This document shows, one piece after another, positions 1 through 8,994 of a stretch of DNA of 64,000 nt. The stretch's first letter is position 1. Each line of letters starts with the position of its first letter. The translations under genes were made by a program, and so were the position numbers. The stretch comes from Aedes albopictus (Eukaryota; Arthropoda; Insecta; Diptera; Culicidae). Under the pieces are notes generated by a model, which did not search any database, was not told the origin of the DNA, and was given only the letters and a program-made list of their open reading frames with translations. The DNA lies in contig NC_085138.1 of assembly GCF_035046485.1 (NCBI RefSeq), positions 43,869,464 through 43,933,463 on the forward strand, read 5' to 3'.

Positions 1-1
1 G

Positions 2-850
2 CCACAGAGCAGGGCGATCCAAGGAGAGGACCCTCCTTGGACAAAGGTAGAGCGGAAGAGGAAGAAGAAGGGGAATCCGCAGGTAGAAGCGCAGGTCGCC
101 AAGCCAAGGCGTAGGAAGGCAGGTGCCAGGCGCGAAAAAGGTGACGCTATCGTCATCAAGACCGAACAGTCGAAATACTCGGACGTCTTGAAGGCGATGA
201 GGTGCGACGCCAAGCTCGAGGGTCTGGGAGCCGACGTACGCAGTATCAGACGTACTCGTACGGGCGAAATGATCCTGGAGCTTAAGCGCCAGAAGGATCA
301 CAAGGGCGCCGCCTACAAGAGGCTGGCAGAAGAGGTCCTTGGAGATGGAGTGGAGGTGAGGGCTCTTACGCATGAGGCGACTCTGAAGGTCAAAGACCTA
401 GACGAGATCACCGAAGCGGAAGAGCTCGTCACGGCACTGCGGCAACAGTGCGATGTTCAGGTGGCCGCCACAGCCGTCAGGCTGCGGAAGGGGCCAGCAG
501 GGACACAGATAGCTCTGGTTCAGCTACCTGTGGCGGATGTTAAAAAGTCCGTTAAAGTAGGGAGTATTAAGGTGGGCTGGTGTGTTTGTCACCTGACATT
601 CCACGAGCCACCTGAGGTTTGCTTCAGGTGTCTGGAACCAGGACACAAGTCGTGGGACTGCAAAGGCCCCGACAGGCGCAAACTGTGTAGGCGATGCGGC
701 GCTGAAGGTCATAAGGCCCAAAGCTGCACGAGTCCGCCCATCTGCATGATCTGTACCGGGAAAACCTCGGAAAACAGACATGCGATGGGTGGTCCAGGGT
801 GCCCGGCCTTTAAGAAAGCCGCAGTGAGCAACAAATCACAGTGCAGGTAA
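2..850 (+). CDS. Retrotransposon ORF1, gag-like nucleic-acid-binding protein (partial)
   Basis: The frame is open from the first complete codon at position 2, so the N-terminus is outside the window; a methionine at 188 is internal. The product is expected to coat element RNA in a ribonucleoprotein particle. The visible N-terminal part is basic and lysine/arginine rich (roughly 20-180). The C-terminal part carries two consecutive CX2CX4HX4C zinc knuckles (CFRCLEPGHKSWDC and CRRCGAEGHKAQSC, near 628-735) followed by a third, irregular cysteine/histidine cluster. ORF1 ends at the TAA at 848-850 and overlaps ORF2, which lies one base back, in the -1 frame. Such triple-knuckle gag proteins are usual in R1, I and Jockey elements. 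Confidence 0.88.
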   Translation, partial: PQSRAIQGEDPPWTKVERKRKKKGNPQVEAQVAKPRRRKAGARREKGDAIVIKTEQSKYSDVLKAMRCDAKLEGLGADVRSIRRTRTGEMILELKRQKDHKGAAYKRLAEEVLGDGVEVRALTHEATLKVKDLDEITEAEELVTALRQQCDVQVAATAVRLRKGPAGTQIALVQLPVADVKKSVKVGSIKVGWCVCHLTFHEPPEVCFRCLEPGHKSWDCKGPDRRKLCRRCGAEGHKAQSCTSPPICMICTGKTSENRHAMGGPGCPAFKKAAVSNKSQCR

Positions 851-3822
851 CGCAGCTGAACCTGAACCACTGTGATGCGGCTCAGCAACTGCTTTGTCAG
901 GCGGTTTCTGAGTGGGAGACGGATATCGCCATCATTTCGGACCCATACCGAGTACCCGCCGGCAACGGCAACTGGGCCTCGGATGGGACCAGGAAAATGG
1001 CGGCGATATGGACGACGGGTAAATACCCCGTGCAGGAGTTGGTGTCTACTACCTATGAGGGCTTCGTGGTCGCCAAAGTAAACGGGGTCTTCTTCTGTAG
1101 CTGTTATGCGCCTCCGCGGTGGCCGATCGAGCGGTTCACGCAAATGCTGGACCGCTTAACGACCGTGCTAACAGGGCGAAGGCCGGTGGTAATAGCGGGT
1201 GACTTTAATGCCTGGGCTGTGGAATGGGGAAGCCGTTTCACGAACCAGCGGGGTCAGATCCTGCTAGAAACACTGGCCATCTTAGATGTCGACTTGGCTA
1301 ACGTCGGTACCAAGAGTACCTATAGTCGAAACGGAGCGGAGTCAATTATTGACGTGACCTTTTGTAGTCCTGGCCTAACAAGTAGTTCGAACTGGAGAGT
1401 AGATGATGGCTACACTCACAGCGACCACCTGGCGGTTCGCTACAGTATCGACTACAACAACAGCAGTCAGCGGATAGAAGAAGAGGCGGCTAGGCCAAGG
1501 CCAAGCCCTCGTAGGTGGAAGACATCATACTTCGACGAAGAGGTATTTAGGGAAGCGCTCCGCCGTGAGCGAAACTTACTCGGTTTAGACGGCGACGAGC
1601 TGGTAGCGGTGCTCTCACGTGCGTGTGATGCGACCATGCCTAGGAGAGTCCACCCTAGAAATGGGAGGCCACCGGCTTACTGGTGGACCGACGCGATTGC
1701 GGACCTGCGCCGCGCCTGCCTACGGGCTAGGCGGCGGATGCAGCGAGCACGATCAGAGGAAGAGCGAAACGAACGGCGGGTGGTGTTCGCCGCTGCAAAA
1801 GCCGCGCTCAAGACCGAGATAAGAGCAAGCAAAAAGGCCTGCTTTGAGGGTCTCTGTCAGAGTGCCAATACGAACCCGTGGGGTGATGCCTACAGGATCG
1901 TTATGGCCAAGACGAGAGGTGTGATGGCTCCTACAGAGCAATCTCCAGAGATGTTGGAGGGGATCATTGGAGGACTTTTTCCGCGTCATGATCCTAGTCC
2001 TTGGCCTCCTTTCGTAGGACAGCCGGGGACTGGGGCTGGCGATGAGGAAATGGTCACCGATGTGGAACTTGCGGGGATAGCTAAGTCCCTTAGCGTAGGT
2101 AAGGCCCCAGGTCCGGACGGAGTTCCGAACCTGGCCTTAAAAGTAGCTATTGCAGAAGCTCCCGAGATGTTCAGGTCTGCTATGCAGAAATGCCTGGACG
2201 AGGGAGTTTTCCCAGAAGCTTGGAAGAGGCAGAGCCTGGTACTATTGCCAAAGGCGGGGAAACCACCCGGAGACCCGTCGGCATATAGACCAATATGCTT
2301 GATCGACACGGCGGGGAAGGTGCTCGAAAAGATCATCCTCAATAGAATGTTGAAGTTCACTGAGGGCGTAAATGGTCTCTCGAGCAACCAGTATGGCTTC
2401 CGGAAGGGGAGGTCCACCGTAGACGCTATCTTGTCGGTTACAAAAACCGCCGAGAAAGCACTCGAGCCTAAGAGGAGGGGAATTCGCTTTTGCGGGGTAG
2501 TGACTCTGGATGTAAGGAATGCATTTAATAGCGCCAGTTGGGCTGCTATTGCTGATGCGCTCTTGCGTCTGGGGATACCGGAGTACTTGTACAAGATTCT
2601 CGGAAGCTACTTCCAGAATCGCGTACTAGTATACGACACGGAGGTGGGTCGGAAGTGCTTTCACATAACCTCAGGAGTCCCGCAAGGTTCCATCCTGGGT
2701 CCGGTGTTATGGAATGTCATGTACGACGAGGTGTTGAGGTTAGAGTACCCAGTGGGAGTGGTGATTGTCGGATTTGCCGACGATATTACGCTCGAAGTCT
2801 ACGGTGAAACGATCGAGGAGGTGAAGTTGACTACCGACCACTCGATCAAGGTTGTGGAGGCGTGGATGCGGTCCAGAAAACTGGAGCTGGCTCACCACAA
2901 GACAGAGGTGACGGTTGTTAACAACATGCAGTCAGCGCAGCAGACGGAGATCAGTGTAGGAGAGTGCACTATCCTGTCGAAGCGCTCTGTCAAGCACTTG
3001 GGCGTGATGATCGACGATAAGCTTACCTTCGGTAGCCACGTCGATTATGCCTGTAAAAGAGCCTCCACAGCTATTGCGGCACTGTCCCGGATGATGTCCA
3101 ATAGCTCAGCGGTGTACGCCAGTAAGCGCAAGCTTCTGGCTAGTGTTGCTACGTCCATACTTAGGTATGGCGGCCCGGCGTGGGGTACCGCGCTAAGTAC
3201 TGAATGCTACCGACGGAAGCTGGAAAGTACTTACAGGCTTATGTGTCTGAGGGTTGCAAGCGCGTACCGTACCGTGTCACACGACGCTCTCTGTGTCATT
3301 ACTGGTATGGTGCCCATCAGCATTCTTATCAGTGAGGATATGGAGTGCTTCGAAATGCGCGGCACAAGAGGCATACGCAAGACTGTCAGGATGGCCTCTA
3401 TGGTCAAATGGCAGCGCGCGTGGGACAGTTCCACCAAAGGAAGGTGGACCCATAGGTTGATACCGAGGGTAGATAGTTGGATTAATAGGCGCCATGGGGA
3501 AGTTTCATTCCACCTGACACAGGTCCTTACAGGTCATGGTTGCTTCCGACAGTATCTACACCGTTTCGGGCATGCGGATTCTCCCGAATGCCCAGTGTGC
3601 AATGGTTTAGAGGAAACGGCGGAACACGTGTTGTTCGTGTGCCCGCGTTTTCGCATAATGCGTGACCGCATGCTTGCCACATGCGGGGAGGACACAACTC
3701 CGGACAACTTGGTCCAGAGAATGTGTAGGGATGAGATTAGCTGGAATGCCGTTTCAACGGCTATCACCCATATCGTCTGGGAGCTACAGAGGAGGTGGCG
3801 CGTGGACTCGGAGAATGGCTAG
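841..3822 (+). CDS. Retrotransposon ORF2: apurinic-type endonuclease plus reverse transcriptase
   Basis: ORF2 provides the nicking endonuclease and reverse transcriptase for target-primed reverse transcription. Residues ~1-205 form the endonuclease, with NLNHC at the start, AGDFNAW at 119-125, IDVTF at 170 and SDHLA at 194. The RT follows: AYRPICLID, YGFRKGRSTVDAI, motif A with D557 (LDVRNAF), motif B SGVPQGSILGPVLWN, and catalytic FADD at 645-648. The C-terminus holds CX2CX8HX4C (C917, C920, H929, C934), typical of R1-like ORF2. Length (~994 codons) fits the family. The frame opens after a TAA at 811-813 but has no ATG until codon 53, inside the endonuclease, so the first codon (GTG at 841) is only a nominal start. 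Coupled reinitiation or frameshifting from ORF1 is likely. Confidence 0.92.
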   Translation: MQVTQLNLNHCDAAQQLLCQAVSEWETDIAIISDPYRVPAGNGNWASDGTRKMAAIWTTGKYPVQELVSTTYEGFVVAKVNGVFFCSCYAPPRWPIERFTQMLDRLTTVLTGRRPVVIAGDFNAWAVEWGSRFTNQRGQILLETLAILDVDLANVGTKSTYSRNGAESIIDVTFCSPGLTSSSNWRVDDGYTHSDHLAVRYSIDYNNSSQRIEEEAARPRPSPRRWKTSYFDEEVFREALRRERNLLGLDGDELVAVLSRACDATMPRRVHPRNGRPPAYWWTDAIADLRRACLRARRRMQRARSEEERNERRVVFAAAKAALKTEIRASKKACFEGLCQSANTNPWGDAYRIVMAKTRGVMAPTEQSPEMLEGIIGGLFPRHDPSPWPPFVGQPGTGAGDEEMVTDVELAGIAKSLSVGKAPGPDGVPNLALKVAIAEAPEMFRSAMQKCLDEGVFPEAWKRQSLVLLPKAGKPPGDPSAYRPICLIDTAGKVLEKIILNRMLKFTEGVNGLSSNQYGFRKGRSTVDAILSVTKTAEKALEPKRRGIRFCGVVTLDVRNAFNSASWAAIADALLRLGIPEYLYKILGSYFQNRVLVYDTEVGRKCFHITSGVPQGSILGPVLWNVMYDEVLRLEYPVGVVIVGFADDITLEVYGETIEEVKLTTDHSIKVVEAWMRSRKLELAHHKTEVTVVNNMQSAQQTEISVGECTILSKRSVKHLGVMIDDKLTFGSHVDYACKRASTAIAALSRMMSNSSAVYASKRKLLASVATSILRYGGPAWGTALSTECYRRKLESTYRLMCLRVASAYRTVSHDALCVITGMVPISILISEDMECFEMRGTRGIRKTVRMASMVKWQRAWDSSTKGRWTHRLIPRVDSWINRRHGEVSFHLTQVLTGHGCFRQYLHRFGHADSPECPVCNGLEETAEHVLFVCPRFRIMRDRMLATCGEDTTPDNLVQRMCRDEISWNAVSTAITHIVWELQRRWRVDSENG

Positions 3823-4540
3823 TCCAGATGCAGTACAAGAGGTGGTCCAGGGGTTCGAAGTCGGCTTCGTAGGTCATACCGGTGCCCTGCGGTCGAGATC
3901 GACCCTTACAGCGATTAAGTGGCCGCGGAGAGGAAGTCCCGGTAGCGGTGCTGTCGTGGCGTCGGTCTACTGGGTTGGATCTGAGCCCGCGGTTGGAAAG
4001 GGGTCCCCGGCAAGGGTCGGGGTAGGTGAGATCCTGCTGTCTGCAACCTACGGGTGCATCTGATAGGGCCTGAAGGGTAGTGATACCCTTCCTTTGCGGG
4101 CAGGTCAGATCGGGTTGCACGTGGGCATCAGTTCTTGATGTCCGCTCAGCAGTAGGGCGCGGGCGGGGTTGACCCTGCCCGCCTTCCGAGGACGAAGGGA
4201 GTGGCGAGGACCACTCGGGAAACTGGCTAAGCGCCAGCATGCTATCGTGATGGACTCTCCAGTGCGAGTCATCGATGTTCGTTGCTGCTAGGCTACGGCA
4301 GCTAACCTTGAGGGTGCGATATGCACTAGCCCCTCTCTGAAGCAATACCTTCTTGGTGGTTCCGGAGAGACGTAGGGTTTGGCGACCATAGGAATGTGTT
4401 TTAGTGGGTCGAGGAGAGAGTAGTCCTGGCTTCTACCGGCATTGTAGAAGACGGCCTCATCCCCACACTACCCTAACCTTCCTGTTAGGGTGTCTGATGA
4501 GCAGATTTATCCCCCTATGGTTTAGAAGGAAAAAAAAAAA
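3823..4540 (+). other. 3' UTR and poly(A) tail of the R1-type element
   Basis: Non-coding sequence between the ORF2 stop and the A-run at 4530-4540. It is GC-richer than the flanks and contains a short C/T-rich motif just before the tail. No gene is seen in it; frames opening here are short and unconserved in character. Confidence 0.7.
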
Positions 4541-4739
4541 CACTAGGAATAAGTACCAAAACTAATATGTAAGAAATAAAACCATACTAACCATAAAATA
4601 TGTGAGATCTACGCTTTTAATTTATCCGTGGTATGACTCGAGTAATACTTCATTTGGTTCCACTGATTTGAACCTGGTTGTTAGTTAGCAGTATTGGTAT
4701 ATAGGAGACCAATATCCCTGCTAGTCCTGCCAATCGTTT
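4541..4739. other. AT-rich spacer between two R1-type elements
   Basis: AT-rich sequence with no recognisable gene. It separates the poly(A) end of the + element from the 3' region of the - relic. Part of it may be the eroded 3' UTR of that relic. Confidence 0.4.
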
Positions 4740-6150
4740 TTGTCCCTGTCTCATGCGACCTTTCTTAGGGGAGGTGACAAACTTTTGAAGAAATTTCTTG
4801 CTGGAATCGCAGAAAAAATAACGCGCACTGCGTCTGGCGGAATAGATCGATATAAACTCGATACGCGCATTGCCATCAGCCAGAACGTACGATTCAGTAG
4901 GGCTTGATTTTTCCAGTTATCAGTATCGTCAACCACGCTGGGCCTGCGTACCTGAACCTGATCGTTGATGACGATACGCTTTCTATGTTGTAGTCATCGC
5001 CTCTTGCTGCTGTTGATCGCACTCACCGACCATGGTTCTTGCATGCCGCCCCGTCTTCCGGTTATTGATACTCACTAGCTCGGTCTTAAGGTTAGCTATC
5101 AATAACTTCATCTCACGCATCCAGTGTTCCACGGCGGCTATTTATCGCCAGTACTTCGACTTCTTGTGACTCTCCGATCACTAGAAACAGCACATCGTCC
5201 ACAAATCCAACAACCTTCACATCTATGGGAAGGCTCAGCTTTAGAACCTCGTCGTATATGACATTCCAGAGGGCTGAACCAAAAATGAACCCTCGGTGAA
5301 ACGCCCGCTGTAATATCCACTTTCTTTTTCCCGGCGTTTGTTTCGTAAGGAGGTGTACGATTCTGAAAATTGCTTTTCTGGATCCGGCACTAATACTCAG
5401 GTATCATGAACCTGTGTAACGAATCAGCTATTGCTACCCAGCTGACACTGCATTTCTGACATCCCGGAGTGGTAACCGGACAGTAACAGTCTCCTCTTAT
5501 CTGTTGCTTCTGCGTCGTTTCAATAGCATCCACAACAGTTTCCACTGTAGACCTGCCTTCCCGGAATCCAAGCTGCATGCCGGTCTACACTCTGTGTACT
5601 TCGTGAGCCTGTTTATTTAGGACCACTCTTCCAGCAATTTGGCAACAGTATCTAATAGGCACATATGCTGATGCAACTCCAGGAGGTTTACATGGATTCG
5701 GTAGCAGCACTAACTTTTGCTGCTTCCGTATTCTGGCACGAAGGTGGGCCTCTGGACTTCTCCTATCAGAAGGCCGGCTCCAGAGGCACGTTATCCTTCA
5801 TTTGGGACATTTATGCCATGAATTGCAATGTAGGGTTGCTTCCAGGTACAGGGCTCTGACTTCGACCTTGTCGCCCACAGCTTTGTCGGCAAGCTTTTTA
5901 GGAGGAGCTGAGCTATTGGCTTCTGGATCCCTTTTAAACTCCAGGATTTTCTGCACGTCTGCGCCTAGCTCCTTAAGATCCGGATTCATCCGATTGATGC
6001 GCAGAACTTCCGCATACGAGCCGTCGCTTGCTTTGACGATAAGGGCTTCATAGGGGTATCTATTGATTCAAGGGTATGTATTGCTACTGGAGGCCATATT
6101 GTTAGCCCGCTCGCCGGTCCAAGTCGGTTTCACTCTTCCTTTCTTAGAGA
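4740..6150 (-). pseudogene. Decayed R1-clade retrotransposon relic (minus strand)
   Basis: Short broken frames on the minus strand line up, in order, with pieces of the element at 1-4540. Near 5798-6060 is an ORF1 segment (LGADV...KVEVRAL..EATL). Near 5390-5580 is an RT segment (GFREGRSTVETVVDAI and WVAIADSLHRFMIPEY, matching GFRKGRSTVDAIL and WAAIADALLRLGIPEY). Near 4751-4936 is a segment downstream of the RT (MRVSSLYRSIPPDAVRVI, matching LRVASAYRTVSHDALCVI). The endonuclease is missing between the ORF1 and RT pieces. Stops and frameshifts are numerous, so the copy is dead and older than its neighbour, from a related rather than identical family. Confidence 0.75.
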
Positions 6151-6345
6151 ATCAGCTCATGGTCGTCATTTAATCTTTATTCAGTAGGTATCCGTTGTCA
6201 TATGCCTTCGTCAGTATGCCATGATCAGAATGTTATCGTTCGAATGGCATCGTTCCTGATAGGCCGATTGGCACTCCGATTGTTCAAGCTAAAGCAATTT
6301 GGAAGCGGTAGTTGATAGTTTGTTCGGAGTTGCTTCCGGATATCA
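6151..6345. other. Unassigned intergenic sequence
   Basis: No coding region, repeat or RNA gene recognised. Confidence 0.4.
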
Positions 6346-6960
6346 TTCTAGGCATTCTCTGCTTGAGCTGTCTGGAATCCAGATGCCCGGTCTTTCCCTG
6401 AGGTAGTAATCCACACAGATGTGTAAATGTTTTCGCATTTTAAAGATTTCCAAGCTTCCACCCGACTCGCAGAAGGCTTGACCTGCTGCCTCCTCAAACC
6501 ACATGAAACGCCTCTCAGAACTCCTGGTATTGTCTTGAAACGTCTCTGAGATCTCCAAAAACACCCCTGACAGCTACTAGAGCGCCCTAAGACCCATAAA
6601 TACAACGCCCTTGAGAATCTCTAAAGCGCCTCTGAGACCTCCTGAATTGCCCCTGAGACTTCCATTTACGCCTCCAAAGCCCCCTGTGATCTTTTGAAAC
6701 GCTCCTGAAAAGTGGAGCGGACCTGGTGTGATGGTTAGAACACTTGACTATCACGCCGAGGACGTGGGATCGAATCCCTCTCCCGACAAACTCACACAAT
6801 GTGAGTTCTTCCTTCGGAAGGGAAGTAAAGCGTGGGTCCCGAGATGAACTAGCCTAGGCTAAAAATCTCGTTAATACAGATAAAAAAAACGCTCCTGAAA
6901 TTTCCTGAAAGCTTCTGAAATCTCATGAAATGCCTCTGAGATTCCCTGAAGTGCCCCAGG
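6346..6960. repeat. Degenerate short-period array (cctctgagatctcctgaaa type)
   Basis: Imperfect short repeats built on 'cctctgag', 'tcctgaaa' and 'aacgc' fill this interval on both sides of the SINE at 6711-6886. The period is irregular, roughly 15-25 bp. ORFs here are by-products of the repeat. Confidence 0.65.
6711..6886 (+). mobile_element. Feilai-type tRNA-derived SINE
   Basis: The 5' part looks tRNA-like, with a pol III A-box-like stretch (TGGTGTGATGGTTAGAACAC) and a B box (GGATCGAATCC), followed by a tRNA-unrelated body and a short A-rich tail. It is flanked by a perfect 14-bp direct repeat, AAACGCTCCTGAAA, at 6697-6710 and 6887-6900, which is the target-site duplication. The start (GGAGCGGACCTGGTGT) agrees with the Feilai family of Aedes as I know it; the name is from memory, not a search. 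It is non-autonomous and depends on the machinery of a LINE. Confidence 0.85.
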
Positions 6961-7535
6961 GGCGCAGTATCAAATCGTCCGAGGGCATAACGTCCAAACA
7001 TGTAGATGCGTTATGAAGGCTTAGGAAAGAAGGTACATAGAATATTATGACGCATCTATGATTTTGGATGTTTTTTCACAAAAGAAGCGGCATAACAACT
7101 AGGACATTAGCCTTTTTTTCCAGTTTTTGAAGAGCTCACCATACAAACTAACTGGCAGTATATTTTTTACAGAATCTATCCATCAATAATACCATATTAA
7201 CCTGACACGTCACGATTCCACGGCATCCAGATCGAAATAATTTACGGTATTTCGATCGAACTCATCTCAATCCCGAAGGGGAACGGACTGATCCACCACC
7301 GATCGATTTATAATATACGACGTGCGAAATCAACCACAACCGGCGAGGTCAACCACGTCCCAAAGTGTTTGGATATAGCCGGGCGAGCAGCAGCAGCAAC
7401 CCCATAAATTCATCCTCGATGCTACGCTGGAAGGAACTACATCTACTCCGAAGGAAATCGTGATGACCGGCTCGACGGCGCTGTTTTCTTCGCCGAACCT
7501 CGAACGATATTCGTAGAATTTTGCTTTTGGTTGTT
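6961..7535. other. Non-repetitive sequence, no gene recognised
   Basis: Unlike the flanking arrays this segment has no visible short-period repeat. It includes a C/G-richer stretch (7200-7500) with a short CAG run. It may be host sequence, but I can assign no exon. Confidence 0.35.
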
Positions 7536-8183
7536 TTAAGAATTTCGGTGAACCGCGTCCAAATACGTGTGGTTGCGGAGCTGAGGGAGAAGATGTTTGA
7601 TTAGAGTGTCCCGAGTGGAAACGTCACAGGGGGAGAATAATTTGAGAAATTTATGTGCGAAAAAGTGTCCGTGATTGTAAGTGAGGATCGGGAGGAGGTC
7701 AAGGAGTCGAGAGAGTTGGTTGGCCGGTCGATTCGGACGTGATTTATTTGGTCTGTGATCAGCGGTCAGCAAGCAAAGTGCGGCCGGATTTATGGCTTCA
7801 TCTTGTTGGCATCTCCTGGTTGGATCAAGACGAGCGGGCGCGGGGTGCGACAGAGAGATAATCGAAGTGAAGAATTTGTATTTCATTTTTCTTCGTTCGT
7901 GGAAGGCTTTGCTTCTTCGGTTGGCTTTGATGTGTTTCGCAATCGTCGTCGTGGCAAAAGTATCGTATATCTTTCCCGCCTGGGCTTCTCTCACTTGGTC
8001 TACATACATTGTCGGTGGATAATCGAAGGGAGCGACAAGTGCCAAAAGCTTCCAATTAAAAGTCTGGGCAATATCATCGATTACGATTGGAGGTAAAATC
8101 TTCGGATCGTAGCGAGCAGTGGAAATGTTTCGCTTATCAGCTGTATTAATCCTTGAGCGTAAATGGAGGTGAGCCGTTGTCAT
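7536..8183 (-). CDS. Hypothetical 215-codon ORF in a non-repetitive island
   Basis: This minus-strand ORF runs 215 codons from an ATG at 8183 without repeat structure. Composition is mixed and the first ~85 codons look protein-like (for example PPIVIDDIAQTFNWKLL and APFDYPPTMYVDQVREAQ). I do not recognise a family, and no signal peptide or clear membrane segment is seen. The plus strand of the same interval is also partly open (7755-8096) and includes a splice-donor-like TTGTAAGTGAG near 7674-7684, so it could instead be a non-coding exon or intron of a host gene on +. It stands out because the flanks for kilobases are repeats. Confidence 0.25.
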   Translation of the reverse strand: MTTAHLHLRSRINTADKRNISTARYDPKILPPIVIDDIAQTFNWKLLALVAPFDYPPTMYVDQVREAQAGKIYDTFATTTIAKHIKANRRSKAFHERRKMKYKFFTSIISLSHPAPARLDPTRRCQQDEAINPAALCLLTADHRPNKSRPNRPANQLSRLLDLLPILTYNHGHFFAHKFLKLFSPCDVSTRDTLIKHLLPQLRNHTYLDAVHRNS

Positions 8184-8994
8184 TTAGGATAAATGGGTGG
8201 TTGCTGAATTACGTGAAAGTTTTGTTTTATTATATTGATGACACGAAGAGGCTGGGAAACGCTTAATATAGAATTGAGGTTATTAGCTTTTTTCCAGCTA
8301 CACCTATCCCTGCCTGTCATGGAACCAGTCGAGCTCACATTCTAAATTTAAAAGTGCTCTTGAAAATATAAGTAAAAAACAAATCTCTGTGAAGTCGGGA
8401 TTACTCCCAGTGATTCTACTAGAAAGTTTTCCGATAAATAAAATTTTCAAGGAATTCTTTCGGAAATTCGTCCTGCGATGTTTTCTGAAATTCTTCTAGA
8501 TATATCTACGTATTCTTTCTTAAAATCTTTAATTTAACCATTAGGAAGTATTCTTCCGAAATTCCATTAGACATTTCTTAAAAATAAATCAAATATTTAT
8601 TCTAGATAATCTTGCAGGACTGAAATGCCTAATTCCTCAGAAACTCCTCCAATAATTTAATCTGAAATCTCTTATGAGTTCCTTCAGAAATTTTTCGAAT
8701 GATTCCTCCTCGATGCATTTGTTTATATAACCATTCTCGTATTTTTTCCCCAAAAATCCTGCATTATTTTTTTTTAAATTCTCCAGGCATTTCTTCAGAA
8801 ATAACTCCAGTGATTCCTTTAGAAAGGCTTCCGTAAAATCTTCAAGAAATTCTGCCAAGACATTCTTTCTGAGACACCAGAGCTTTATTTAGAAAATTTA
8901 TAGAATCGTTTAAGAATTCCACTGAGGTTCCCCAAAGATTCATCCAGAAAATAAGAACTAAAAACTTTTTCAAAAATCTTTCCAGAGATTCTTT

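Larger units (their letters stand above)
1..4540 (+). mobile_element. R1-clade non-LTR retrotransposon, 5' end outside window
   Basis: The element has a gag-like ORF1 with zinc knuckles, an overlapping ORF2 (endonuclease, reverse transcriptase, C-terminal zinc finger), about 700 bp of 3' UTR, and a run of eleven A at 4530-4540. I see no RNase H domain after the RT. The ORF2 start contains NLNHCDAAQ, a signature I associate with R1-clade elements, so the clade call is inference from motifs. ORF2 has no stop or frameshift over 994 codons, so the copy is young or recently active. The 5' UTR and start of ORF1 lie outside the window, so the target-site duplication cannot be checked. Confidence 0.88.

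Noticed and set aside
709..1143. Minus-strand ORF of 144 codons opposite the R1 ORF junction
   Set aside because: It is the antisense shadow of the coding frames on +, with no domain.
1986..2594. 202-codon minus-strand ORF inside ORF2
   Set aside because: Antisense of the reverse transcriptase core; no independent evidence.
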